The notes under the pieces were generated by a model that saw only the letters and a list, made by a program, of their open reading frames with translations, was not told the origin of the DNA and made no database searches. A stretch of DNA of 64,000 nt, taken from contig NC_057374.1 of the NCBI RefSeq assembly GCF_016906535.1, positions 124,001 through 188,000 of the forward strand, written 5' to 3'. A program made the position numbers and the translations under genes. How positions within the stretch are numbered: the first letter of the stretch is position 1; each line of letters begins with the position of its first letter. Positions 12,179 through 23,199 of this stretch are shown one piece after another. This stretch comes from Rhizoctonia solani (lineage: Eukaryota > Basidiomycota > Agaricomycetes > Cantharellales > Ceratobasidiaceae).

Positions 12179-13156
12179 CAGCCACCCATGCAGGCACTGA
12201 GATGTACCATAGATCTACAAGGAGTACTCTCACCGGGTCTAACAGCACTGATCACTATTGGCCATAAACCCTGATGCTCCTATACTCTTTCGTGTGCACT
12301 ACCTCATCCAGGTGCATAGCTAATGTGTGCACATGTTTTTCCACGATTGTTAGACATGCTGTATGTGATTATTCGGAAAGCCTCTGACTCGTGGTATGTC
12401 TTTTGGGACACATCCTGGTTTCAGCATCGCTAGACTTGCGTGAGGCGGTCATGAGATCGGTCGGAGTATCACCATATAAAAATAATTTGACAGCTTATTC
12501 ATCGATAGCATATCTCAGCTTGCTATCTCCAATCACCAAAGAACGGAAACACTTTAGCGGTCTTCCAAAACTCGAGTTACGCCTAAAGTAAGAAGCCTAC
12601 TCTCGATTTCTAACTCGTTCCGACTCTTCCAACAGGGTCGGAATAGTGTCCTCTAATTAGTACAGGGTGCGAATGATTATTCGGGAAAGGCATATTCAGT
12701 ATTGCTCTTCGCGTTGTTGGGCGAGCAGATATAGCCACTCAATATCAAGATGTAAAGGCCGGAGTTAAGGCTAGGGGAAGAGTCAACCACGGACACATGA
12801 TCAGATAAGTCAAAGTCCTCATGGCTATGTACCCAATGACGTTAAAATATGAAAAAGGAGCTCGGGGGTACCACGCACGAAGTTGTGGTGCGTGGATTCC
12901 ATACCCGGGGTATCCAACTCCCGGAAGCATTCATCCAGAGGTATGTCGATCAACGTATGTATCGGCCAGGCGACCTTTTTAGGTCATTTGCTTACACCCA
13001 GTGACGCAATTCCCTCAGTCTGAGATTGAATGTATAGGTATTGAAAGGCTTGCGGTGGCGTTGGGCGCCGTCAGATGCACGCATATAAGTTATACAAGGG
13101 TCATGTTTGCTTCGTGCTCGTTACTATCACCACCACCTCACCTGTCCACCCTGGGA
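12179..13156. other. Intergenic upstream of caspase gene 1
   Basis: No coding pattern. It separates the relic tail from the intact copy. Confidence 0.4.
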
Positions 13157-16100
13157 ATGTCACTGGCGAGTATTCAGAAACTGTAAGGGCGAGGCTCCGT
13201 TGAGCAGGCTTTTTATCTTACAAGCTTGAATAGTATCGACCCTTCTGGTCAAAAATGGCCGACTGTTGAAATCATTACCAGACCTACTGGGTGTGTCTCG
13301 TTTTCCTTGTGTGTTTAACCTGCTGACCAATCAGCGCTCAGCGCTAAGCCGCCCCTTCACGCTCTCGTCATCGGCATCAACAAATACAAAGAGAACGTCC
13401 ACCTCGTCGGAGCTGTCCCAGATGCGTTGGCGTTCAAGTCGTACCTCACTGATGATCTACGTGTACCCGAGGAGCAGATAACATTACTTGTGGATGAGCA
13501 AGCGACACGTGCCAACATAATCGAGGCTTTACAAAACATTGGCCGGCCCGACAATGGGATCAGCCGCGACGATCCGATTGTAATATACTATGCGGGACAT
13601 GGTGGCCAGGTTGACCCACCGCCAGACAAGACTGCCAATACACTCCCAGTGCAGTGTATCATACCGCAGGACACGAGCAAGGAGAGTGATGCGGTGCCTA
13701 TTCCAGACTTTACGATAGGGGCGTTGGTACATTGCATTGCGCAAGAAAAGGGCAATAATATTGTGAGTTATTCACCACAGGTCGGCGCCACGCGCTAATT
13801 ATAATTCACCTCACAGACTGTAATATTTGACTGCTGCCACTCTACTGTTGGCTCTCGAAATATTCCAGAAAATGTCCGGTTTGTCGACAAGGCCGATCTC
13901 CCTAAATTGCCTTCATCACTAGACGAAGATATCATCCAAGCTACTTCCTCGGACTTTCAAGATGTGCTCAATCTACCTTCGCCTGAAATTCTCTTTGGTG
14001 ACCAGGACTCTCATGTTACTCTAGCCGCGTGCGGATACGGCGAGGCTGCATTCGAAGACACAGTGGAGAAGCGTGGATATTTCTCCAGCGCACTACTCAA
14101 GCTACTACGAAGCGTTCAGATAGACAGTTTATCATATAGAAGATGTATACAACGACTACCACAACTTCTCACGAGACAGTGAGTATTGATAGGTCATTCG
14201 TAGTCATGTGCTTATTTCAATCCCAGACCTCAGAATCCAGTCTGCGAGGGTAAACATGCAGATCGGATGTTCTTCAACGCGAGGGTTCAAGGCCCCAGCG
14301 CATGCTATATTCCCATCAAGCCGGATGCCGACGGGCTGTACCTCCAGGCTGGTCTTGTCCATGGCATCACTCCTGGCGCTACCTATGACATCCATGCGAG
14401 CGACGTACCCGATCCATCGGACCCACCTCTTGCCACTCTCGAGGTCCACTCGGTGGAGCCGTTCGTATCACACCTCAAGGGTACCGACGTACCCAACCTC
14501 CCTACCGTCTGCTACGGTCGCCAAGCAGACTATGGCCCTAGCCGAACGCTAGATATACACATCACTCAAGAGTTCGCCGATGAAGCTGTGCCTAGCGATG
14601 TTTGGGCCCGTCTATTCAGGGGTAGTCTCCATGAACTCGTAGTGAGACCCGTGGAGCCAGAACTGGCCTCGGTAATCGTGTCTGTCAACTCGAAGAAAGA
14701 AACAACGTTTACGCTCAAAAACCCAGTCTTAGTAGAGCATCGGATTGAGACATTACCTAGTCCCGACTATCCTACTATCCCTCCCGAGGCTGAACGGGTG
14801 ATCCCAGTTTTGACATCCCTCTCTCAGTGGGACTGGCATCTTCGTCACACACCCGATGTCCGACCCTTCCATAAAATGATTGACATCGAGTTCTATCAGC
14901 TTCAAATGACCGGCGAGTATACAGACGAAGGGAATCCTGTGCTCGTGCCCGAGGGTAACAACCTGAACGCTGATGGCGTAGCAGATATTATAGCCAACTT
15001 GGAGAATTACTATGGATTCAAGGTCGTCAACAGGTCGAGGGAGAACCTTTACGTATCCATGGTCGATTTTTCTGGCCAGTGTCCATCTATTAGTGGGTAT
15101 AGTCAGTTTCCCTAGCCACTCACAAAGCTGACCCTCCCCTCCTATTTAGGGGAACATCCAGTTGCAGACACTCCCAACCCTACGATTCCCGCAAATGCCT
15201 CTTTGACGATTGGATATGGCTCCGGTGAACAAATGCCTCTTATGTTCGCACTCAACGATGATCAAGACATTGATGTGAACTTTTTCAAATTTTTCGTTTC
15301 GTCCCATCCTATCAATTCTGGATTATTGGAACAAGGGAGTCCGTTTGGTGATGAGCGTTGCGACCCCCCGGAGAGCAAAATGAAGGAGCTTTTCGAGAAG
15401 GATGCGTTGTGGGACGCGTTGACGATATCAGTTGTTCAAAGGGCGCACCCCAAAGAAGAAGATCCTGTTCGCATTCCACCACCCGATAGCACAACCACTG
15501 AACCGCCTGCTGAGCCTGAGCCCACTACCGAGCCCACTACCGAGCCCACACCGGCACCTGCCCCCGATCCCGATCCTGCAGCCGGTCCCGGTACTGGGAT
15601 ACCTTTTACAGGTAGATCCGAGGAGCCACTTCAAGTTCAGGCTCGTTCAGCGGCTGTGGTAAACGGTGCTTGGTTCCGTACACCCGCCCTTACCAAGGAA
15701 CTCATCGCTTCGATTCGCGGCATGATGCTGCGCACGTTCTCCAAGCAGCAAGTTCCTGCGGGGGCCACCGAAACCGAGGTATGTTCATCACTCTTTTGCT
15801 ACCGCTAGATATCACACACTGAGACTGAGAATACGACAGCAAACTGGAGCGTACTACGAGATATCAGTGATTGGCAACGACGACCTGCCAAAGCTTTTGT
15901 CCGACGAAACAGAGATGATCTACCGCTCTCACTCGGCTCCTTCAGACTCCGAATATAAATGGGAGAATGGGGTCGCGTTTGACGAGAGTCATGAGCTGTG
16001 GAGTAAGCTGGAGCCGGGGGACTGTTTCGAAGTGATGGTTGTGGCGCGGGGCAGAGGATGGGTGAATGATGCGGACCGAGGACACTTAGTTTTCTGGTAA
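13157..16100 (+). CDS. Caspase-domain (peptidase C14) multidomain protein, copy 1
   Basis: Seven exons (13157-13182, 13225-13290, 13342-13762, 13817-14178, 14227-15092, 15150-15778, 15840-16100) give 876 residues. The caspase/metacaspase fold spans about residues 33-290: PLHALVIGI first strand, His in YYAGHGG (H117) and Cys in DCCHS (C178) form the catalytic dyad. A long module of no known family follows (about 300-690), including ASVIVSVNSKK, a DGVADI segment and LTIGYGSGEQ. Next is a Pro/Thr/Glu-rich linker of short PTTE repeats (about 690-735), then a C-terminal piece ending LEPGDCFEV...ADRG. There is no signal peptide, so it is probably cytosolic. Same strand and same exon lengths as copy 2 at 27197. 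A role in regulated proteolysis or cell death is inferred from the fold only. Confidence 0.88.
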
Positions 16101-17348
16101 ATTGTTAATGTGTATTTCCTGTTTGTATTATTATAAAAATTGAATTGCCCGAAGGGAACTAGATTTCATTGAGCAGGCCAAAAGACGGCTCAGATAAAAC
16201 TAGGGCATATGCGTGGACTCTATTCATATACGCTATTATCAACTTCGTGCGTATATTTATGTGAATGTCAAACAGTCTTTCTAGAAACATAAATAATGCT
16301 CACGATCATGAATTAATAAGCAATTGTTGGTATTTGTTCTACTCGAAGCTGTACATATGGAGTTCCAGACAAAGCAAAGCAAAGCAAAGCAAAACAAAAC
16401 AAAACAAAACAAAACAAAAGGATTCAAGGCCGGATCGTTGCATATGGTCGAAAGTCCTATAATTCGAACCTAACCGAGTAAGAAATGAGGATGGCACACC
16501 ATATTCTCGAACTCTCACGACGAAAACACAATGGCGGTGAGTTCTGGTTGGTTGGTTATAACTGGGGTGCGTGGCGGCTTCAATCACTTGTGGAAGCGTT
16601 GGCCCGCAGTCACTCTCATTTAACAATATATACTGAGCCTAGAACTTCTTGCTTCCAAGACCTGCTCATGTATGCGCGCATGTCTACACGTGCAGCCTGC
16701 CGCTACGGTGCCGAGTGCAATCGGCAGACGGGGGGGGGGAGACGCCCGAGCCGGAGTCTTCGAGACGTGAGTACGACCCACGGGCCGGGTAGGCTATCTG
16801 CGCTCAGCAAACGCGATGCGAGAGACAGAGTGTGCAAAGAAAGACAACCAGCGCGCTGCTCGATTCCTCCGTTGGCCGGACTTAGTCGTTGTTCGCAATC
16901 GCTCGATGGATCAGCGACCACGTGATCTCGAAAGCACACGGCACCCGACAACATTGGTGCGTGGCCTACGAGGAATAAGAATGGCATGGCGCGTCCCCGT
17001 ATTTATCTAGAGAAGAGTAGCGTGTGGTGTTTTCAAAGTTAAATAAAGTACCAGTGCCCATAGACTGGGTCATCCAAATACTGTTCCCTGGCTGATGTTC
17101 TTACATATTCGTTCTAACCCGGTACGCATATTCGCTTACATCTCAAAGTATATTCACCAAAATTCTCGAATTATCGGGTGGAAATCATACCACTCTATTA
17201 TGTAACAGTTTTACTAGTGACATCAGCTCGTAGTACCGATATAAATGCGCATATGTATTGACCTGCGCTTTTATTAATCAATTTTGATCCCGGCTTTGCC
17301 AAAATGCGAACCTTCCAGCTGGTAGTCTGGCGCCTCCGCCAACTACAT
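16101..17348. other. Intergenic with simple repeats
   Basis: Holds a pentanucleotide microsatellite (16370-16420) and a run of nine or more G near 16731. No coding pattern was found; open frames crossing the G-run are not splice-supported. Confidence 0.45.
16370..16420. repeat. Compound microsatellite (CAAAG)n(CAAAA)n
   Basis: About four CAAAG units run directly into about five CAAAA units. The switch suggests a point change in one unit that later expanded. Confidence 0.9.
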
Positions 17349-17979
17349 TCAACTAAACACTCGGTCAATGGCTGGCTTGATCTTCTGTTCCGTCATGAAC
17401 TGGCCCAACCGCTCGCCTCCTACCAATACTCCAGACATCTGAGCGGAACGATCATTTAGGCAGAAGATAATGACTGGCCACAGAGCTTGACTTGCCGTTA
17501 TTTCTTCCAAAAACGGTTTCAGCACTGCATCCCGGATCGTTCCGCCTCCTAGGCCACCCTGTTCGACGACCTTAATCACATACACGAAGCCTTCATGCTT
17601 GGCGGAGTTCAGATATTGCATAAGCGCACTTTGCCCACCTGGGTGGATCGCACTTATCAGTAGATGTAACATAGGGACTATTTCATTTCAACTCACCGAC
17701 TGTGAGCATTTGCTTGGCTCCTTTAACTCCCGTCGGCTTTATCACTTGTTTCTTCCATTCAGGAACCTCCCGATAGTTAATGACCTCATCCATTACCAGA
17801 GCCTTATACCTGGCTTCTTCTCCTTTGCTTGAACTCAGGACAATGGCTCGCGCCCCTGAGGCTTTTGCAAGCTGCGGACCAAAAACGGAGACTCCGCTAC
17901 TGAGTATCAGTACGGTTGAGTCCTTAGTAATGGGAAATTTCTCAAAGAATGATTGCCATGAGGTCATCGCCGTGCACAA
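17349..17979 (-). pseudogene. Truncated zinc-type alcohol dehydrogenase (MDR family)
   Basis: Two exons (17979-17696 and 17640-17349) joined by a GTGAGT...CAG intron give the nucleotide-binding half of a medium-chain dehydrogenase/quinone oxidoreductase: LCTAMTSW at the start of the Rossmann part, VLILSSGVSVFG, ALVMDEVINYRE, and the C-terminal GVLVGGERLGQFM and KIKPAIDRVF motifs. The N-terminal GroES-like catalytic domain with its metal and substrate ligands is absent; upstream sequence shows no matching exons. About 190 residues remain of a usual ~340. It is probably a dead 5'-truncated copy, although the retained frame is clean. Confidence 0.75.
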
Positions 17980-18782
17980 GATGGATGGTGGGTGTTTCTT
18001 AGTACGAGAGATGGAACGGGATAGGGTGATTTCGAATCGAGTACCCTATGTATACCATTGCGTGATTATAGGTACGTTATTTATTATTCTATCAGCACAA
18101 TACGCCCGTACTGAGTAAGGCAACCCACGGTGCCGTCACCAACCGTCAAGGGAATGTACTTAATTGATCAGTGCGCATTATCATGTCGCTTTCTATAGTG
18201 CTTATCATATCTTGATCTTTCATGTTGATGCGATCATGGCAAATCAACGAGCAGATAGTTCGCAAATGTATAGTTGGCTACGTTATAATTCATAAGTGGT
18301 TGTGTGTATTCATCGTTGGCCTCACTAGCTGGATATACGACCTTGTAAGAGAATTTCACGCTTTTATGTATAGTATGAGTGCAGGTTAGTTGCTCTTTCA
18401 ATTCGGGCCATCGTCGATCGAACAACGGGAACGATGGGCGATAAGGAGATGGCGAGGCGCAATCCCACAATCGATGACCGGCGATGACGGATCGCGAACT
18501 TAACAGGAGGCCTCATATTGTCCCGGTTTCTTACGTGTTCTCTTCTCACCACTCCGTCTCTCGCCTAAATCGTCTCGTGTCTCTCTGGCACATGTATTCT
18601 TAGATTTCGAAGATCGGATCTTAGATAGCAAACCAATATATATAGGGCGGACTATCAACCAGGCTCACATTGTTGCTCTAGATTGATTTATATTAATTAA
18701 CTTAAATACTTGGTCGATTGTTTTTTTAGAGCGTGGTTATTTGCTTGAATTACATTTTTTGCCTAACTCTTTACCCACTCCT
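17980..18782. other. Intergenic, no gene seen
   Basis: Searched on the minus strand for a missing 5' end of the dehydrogenase and none was found. No other coding pattern. Confidence 0.4.
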
Positions 18783-19417
18783 CTATTCGAGTTCGCTGGC
18801 GCCGAGTCCCCCTTCTAAAACGATCGATGTGAGGACGGATTCGATATCCGCCCAATCTAATATTGCGTAAGTGATATTTACTTAGGATAATTGCATACAA
18901 CTCACCTTCCTCTGTTGCGGGCTTGGACCCAAAGATCCACTCGGTCCAAGCCGAGCGGAACTGGTCGTTGGTCCAGTGATCCCGTATATCTGCGTTGGTC
19001 CAGCCGCGAAGGGCCAACCGACGCTCGGTCCTATATCAAAGTAAGTATAATTTTACTCAATTAATTGTAGTTGACTTACTCTAATTGACGGAGGTGTGCC
19101 CCGTCGATTAACTCGCATGCCTGTGCGAGTTTTGGCCAAAATCCGTTAGCCTAGGAAGATGGTAAGCAAGTCAACATAATACACCAACCTTTAAGCTGGA
19201 ACTCACCTCGGTGTATGTTGTTGATTTGCTTGCAGGACTGTTCATGCAAGGAGCTTTGAGAGAGCTCTTCCTCTCTAAGCTATGTGTAGGATCACCTAAT
19301 AACAATCGTAAGTTCATAAATAACATTGATTCTATAAAGCTTACGTTCTGCCTCCTTGGCTTTTGATTCATTTTCTCTCGTAGTTGCAGGATTTGAGCCG
19401 CTAGGTAATTCAGCCAT
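18783..19417 (-). CDS. Hypothetical protein, 143 aa, five exons
   Basis: No family recognised. Five short exons (19417-19345, 19295-19207, 19150-19080, 19030-18906, 18856-18783) separated by 49-56 bp GT-AG introns join in phase to 432 nt. The start gives MAELPSGSNP and the end GLGASELE. The protein is hydrophilic, rich in Glu/Arg/Trp, with no signal peptide or membrane segment. The central part contains (LALRGWTNADIRDHW), followed by a tryptophan-rich stretch (SAWTEWIFGS), which suggests a small folded helical domain. The consistent splicing is the evidence that this is a real gene. Confidence 0.7.
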
Positions 19418-19910
19418 GGGAGCCCGAATGGCGGTAAGTAACAGTACATACCTACTAGTAACATATGAGTCCATGTCCTACTTGTTTAAATAAATGGGTG
19501 TGGGGGATACGCAGTAGAGGCTAGAAAACCGGGTTGGAATGTTGAGTACCGAGTGCTCAACGTGTTAAGTTATATAGAGCCACGAATCACACAAGATTGA
19601 GTTTACTAGAAGCCAATCAGGCTTTTTGCGCGCCTGTGCTATGACTCGGAGACTTGTCCTTGTGATTCGCACTTACAAATAAGGGTAAATTCCTTAGTCA
19701 AGCTGCACTGGACGCCCGGTCTAGCTTAGCCTATTGTTTTCCGCGATCATGAAGGCTTGATGTTCAGATGAGCGCCACCATACACGTGCGGAAACAATCA
19801 ACACCATGAGGTACAGTTGCTGCCCGTCGAGAAAATTGAAATATTGGAGTTACGATAATTAAGGTATGTATTTATACATGAGATACGCATACGCTTCACA
19901 TTTAAAGCTA
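19418..19910. other. Intergenic, no gene seen
   Basis: Short A/T-rich interval upstream of the five-exon gene; presumably contains its promoter. Confidence 0.4.
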
Positions 19911-20228
19911 TCATTCAATGACACTATAGTACGAACGACACATTGCGCCTCTTGTCTCGAAACGTCCAAATCCCAAAGTAACAATGAGAATTTGACCACT
20001 ACTTTTGCCACCTTGATTCCCCTTGACGCGTTCTAGATGTTGCGATGCTTCCTGGGCCGTCTGCCGCGCTCCAGAAATTGTGCCCGGTTTCAAGGGTTCG
20101 GAGAGATCCGTACATGCAATTTTGTAATAGGTATGTCCCTGGTGGCTTGCAAGTGCTTCGCGCTCCTTTCGATATCTTCCCTCGTGGTCGTGTTCGTTCT
20201 CTCTTTTCAAAGCCCGCACTTGTGACAT
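19911..20228 (-). CDS. Possible small hydrophilic protein, 105 aa
   Basis: A single uninterrupted frame from ATG at 20228 coding for a charged, lysine/glutamate-rich protein (RKEREALASHQGH, KPGTISGARQTAQEAS). No family, signal peptide or membrane segment was recognised. It has no introns in a genome where most genes have many, so it may be a chance frame or a fragment. Confidence 0.25.
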   Translation of the reverse strand: MSQVRALKRENEHDHEGRYRKEREALASHQGHTYYKIACTDLSEPLKPGTISGARQTAQEASQHLERVKGNQGGKSSGQILIVTLGFGRFETRGAMCRSYYSVIE

Positions 20229-21289
20229 CGTTCCCTGGCTAATTGTTTTCTATTTCTAAAACTCGAATTCCTCAGCGTACCACAGCAAACGTGCCGTATT
20301 GGACTCCCGTGCTGTTTCCACGCTCGAATATAATAGAGCTTACTATATTTGGCGTATCTATGACTATATATATCACCCTTTTATCTTCTTCGTGCTGCAA
20401 TAGGCTCTTGCAGTATGCATAATGATAAGATTAAGAACGTGTCGTGATGTCGTCATTGGCGCCCCCAGTTCGGGAAGTTGGTCGTGGTCAATCAGGATCG
20501 GCTGCTCTGCCCCACCAATGAAAAATCAACTCCAAAATATTAGGCGGCTCACGTATTCACGAGAACAAAGTTGACCCTTTCCAAATCCATATGCACGTGG
20601 GATCAGACAAATTCATATGTACTATGTAATATCATTGAAAATCATGCATTCCCATGCTTACGATTGTAAGCACGCTGACGAGACGTAACTTCATTATGAT
20701 GCCCACCACCATTGGTTGGCCAAGAACGAGCCGGGCGGAGGTTGAATATTGTCGGCATGGACGTCGGCGTCGGTGTTAATCGATTGAAGGGCTCTCGTGC
20801 AATATTTTGAATTGAGATCTCACTACGTGGAACTTAGGAGTTTGGCGTTCGTGCAGCTAATTTAGTGTCAAATGAACCATTGTAAGTTTATTTGACTCAG
20901 ATTTTACCCAGATTGTGCCCATGCCAAATGTGAACAAATCGCCGAAATCTGTCATTTGGCGCTGCTTAGCCAATGCCAAATTCTGAGGCTCCACGCAGTG
21001 TGTTGTGAGCGGCTTGCCTTGTTCGCATGTGGCTCCCTAAATATGAATAAAAAAAGTAGCGACACGTGATGTCCCACCACTTGTATTACATGCTCGTTTA
21101 ATTTCTTAATTAGGACAATCCACATACAAACTCATGTAAAACAATTTACTGGACCATGGTCGGCAGGCTATATGAACTTCATTCATAAGCTAGCACAGCC
21201 CCCGCCATGACCTCAAGAATCCTTAGCGCTCTCATATACTGGGTATACGACTCGTCTTATGACCTAAGCTTTCATCCTGGCACGGGCTG
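20229..21289. other. Intergenic, no gene seen
   Basis: A/T-rich with no coding pattern. It leads into a palindromic element at 21290. Confidence 0.4.
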
Positions 21290-21501
21290 CTCTACGGGGT
21301 CCCCAAAAACTCTGGAGCGCTCTAGAGTGCTCCGGTTTTGGGAACCTCCTCGTTAGGATCCGACGGATCCGGATTGCTCGGCAAGCACTCGAGAGCACTC
21401 CACGAGCACTTCTGAGCGTCATGGTACAGTAGACGCTCCGGAGTGCTCGCCGATAATAGCGAGTCTCGGAGCGCTCCCGAGATTTTCGGGACCCCGTAGA
21501 G
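21290..21501. mobile_element. MITE-like element with ~33 bp terminal inverted repeats
   Basis: The left end CTCTACGGGGTCCC...GGAGCGCTC (21290-21322) is matched in inverted orientation at the right end (21469-21501) with three mismatches. The 212-bp unit is filled with further GAGCGCTC/GAGTGCTC half-palindromes. There is no ORF and no obvious target duplication. The size and structure fit a miniature inverted-repeat transposable element. Confidence 0.7.
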
Positions 21502-22273
21502 TGGTTGGATTATCGGGGCATACTGGGAAAACGAACTCGCTTAAAATCAATGCCATAGGGTGCTTAAGTCTTAAAGAGGCAATGTCACTAATTTTAGCCG
21601 GATTGGGGCCTTAAAATTGAGTGGCGGGCTTTATGGGGTCGATTTTAAGCGGGCCAATCCCCCTATTCCCCTTGTTACGTATTGCTTTTCTCGCACTCGT
21701 AGCTTAAAATTATTTACTCAGGAACACATATTACTTTGCCTTGGTTCAAGACAATAATGGTAATGGTATGCACAATGAACGAAGAGGTGCTACGACCAGG
21801 ACCCGAGGATAATAGGGCAATAACAGCAGTACATCCCACTGGGGTGCCACCTGAGCCACGCCACCAAGTAAGCTTGGGTGGGCTGCCATTCCTGGTGTGT
21901 GCTTGTGCAGCTGGATAAAATGGTGGCAACTTGTTATATCTGGGCTACGGGTCGAGCGAATACTGGTAACAAACTGTTGGTGCGTAAAAAGGAGTGGGTG
22001 AGTAGAGGTTAAGACAGGGTTTTGTGCTAACTTCCAGTGCGAAACTGCAACTGCAGCAATACGTGCATCCCTGAAGCTATAAAGACTTGCAATCACTCGA
22101 TTGGTAACCTGAGCTGAGGCTACTGATTGGCGCGCGGTGTGTTTTCGTATCATTGGAGCTACAGGCGTCACAGTGGTTACATTCTTTGCTCGAAGCCTGG
22201 CACAAACATTGGGCATTTTGAATCTCTGTACCCAACCCACCCGTGTACAATACAATTTATAAAATACACACTT
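21502..22273. other. Repeat-derived, no gene
   Basis: Contains a partial copy (about 21830-21900) of the dispersed repeat seen at 22274 and 42994 (GGGGTGCCACC...CCACGCCACC). No coding pattern was found. Confidence 0.45.
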
Positions 22274-22653
22274 GACCTTGGGCCGGAACAGTGAGAAGGA
22301 AGGAATACTAATACGTGGGTAAGAGATATGACTGGGACCGGCGGACGGAGAGGGGTGCGCTGAGCCGGGGTGCCACCGGGGACGCGCCACCGAGTGAGCT
22401 GGGTGGGTGGCCAAATCAGGTCGTATACGAGTAGAGGTGTGTGTGGGCGGGACTCGCGGAGAAATGGGGAAACGGCTGAGTGATGCTGCGACCGACGTGC
22501 CCACAGTATGTGGTACGGATGGAAGGAACCGGACCATGGTATTGGAAACGGAGAACAAATACAAATGTACGGGCGAATAGTGTCAATCTATGTCCTGGCC
22601 TGAGCGGCCTAGTATAAGTTTTGCGGCCTCCACAGGCTCCGTCACAAAACTCC
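22274..22653. repeat. Dispersed repeat, copy A
   Basis: Shares long stretches in the same orientation with 42994-43413: CCTTGGGCCGG at one end, the block GACTGGGACCGGCGG and CGCCACCGAG...GAGCTGGGTGGG in the middle, and TTGCGGCCT(C/A)CACAGGCTCC near the other end. Overall similarity is perhaps 70-75% with indels. There is no open frame that both copies keep, so it is not a gene. Class unknown. Confidence 0.7.
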
Positions 22654-23199
22654 GTTTGTTTTCTGTTCCGTTTATAACATGTTGCAATAGGTTCAGAGTG
22701 CATCACCCACTAACCGGGTTAAATAGCCCTAATTTTAGACGATACTCAGGCCCCCAGCAATGCGACACGCTCGCCAATTTGGGCTAATTTAGAAGAATAA
22801 GGCAGGATAATTTCGTTATTTAGGAGATGTTAACTCAATCTACTAAAGCCCCAATTTAGTTCAAATTAGGTCCGATTTTTTTAGCTGATGCTGTGCACAG
22901 AACATATTCAAGCTCCTAGCCGGTAATCACCTTTTACCACAGGCCGATAAGCCCCGCCCTAGAGGGTGTCAAGTCCAGGCAAGCGCTACGATATATCCAA
23001 CCCTTTGGTATCTGGTTTCCTATTTCGGCCGCGCTTCTAGAACTTCTTCAATAACGCGATGATGGTGGATGGATGCTATGTTGATAGCTCCTGAGGTCAT
23101 CGGAGATACAGATGGGGCTCATATGCGCAGGAATAAACAAACTCTCTTGTTTCGCACCACTCCGATCTGTCTCTTCACGAAATTTTATTAATCCAAGGC
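22654..23199. other. Intergenic upstream of kinase gene
   Basis: No coding pattern; 5' flank of the module-kinase gene. Confidence 0.4.

Noticed and set aside
16485..16925. 146-residue plus-strand frame across the G-run
   Set aside because: No family and no splice sites; spans a homopolymer and has arginine-rich random composition.
21746..22564. 272-residue minus-strand Ser/Pro-rich frame
   Set aside because: Lies on the dispersed repeat; the corresponding frame in the other copy is not conserved codon by codon.
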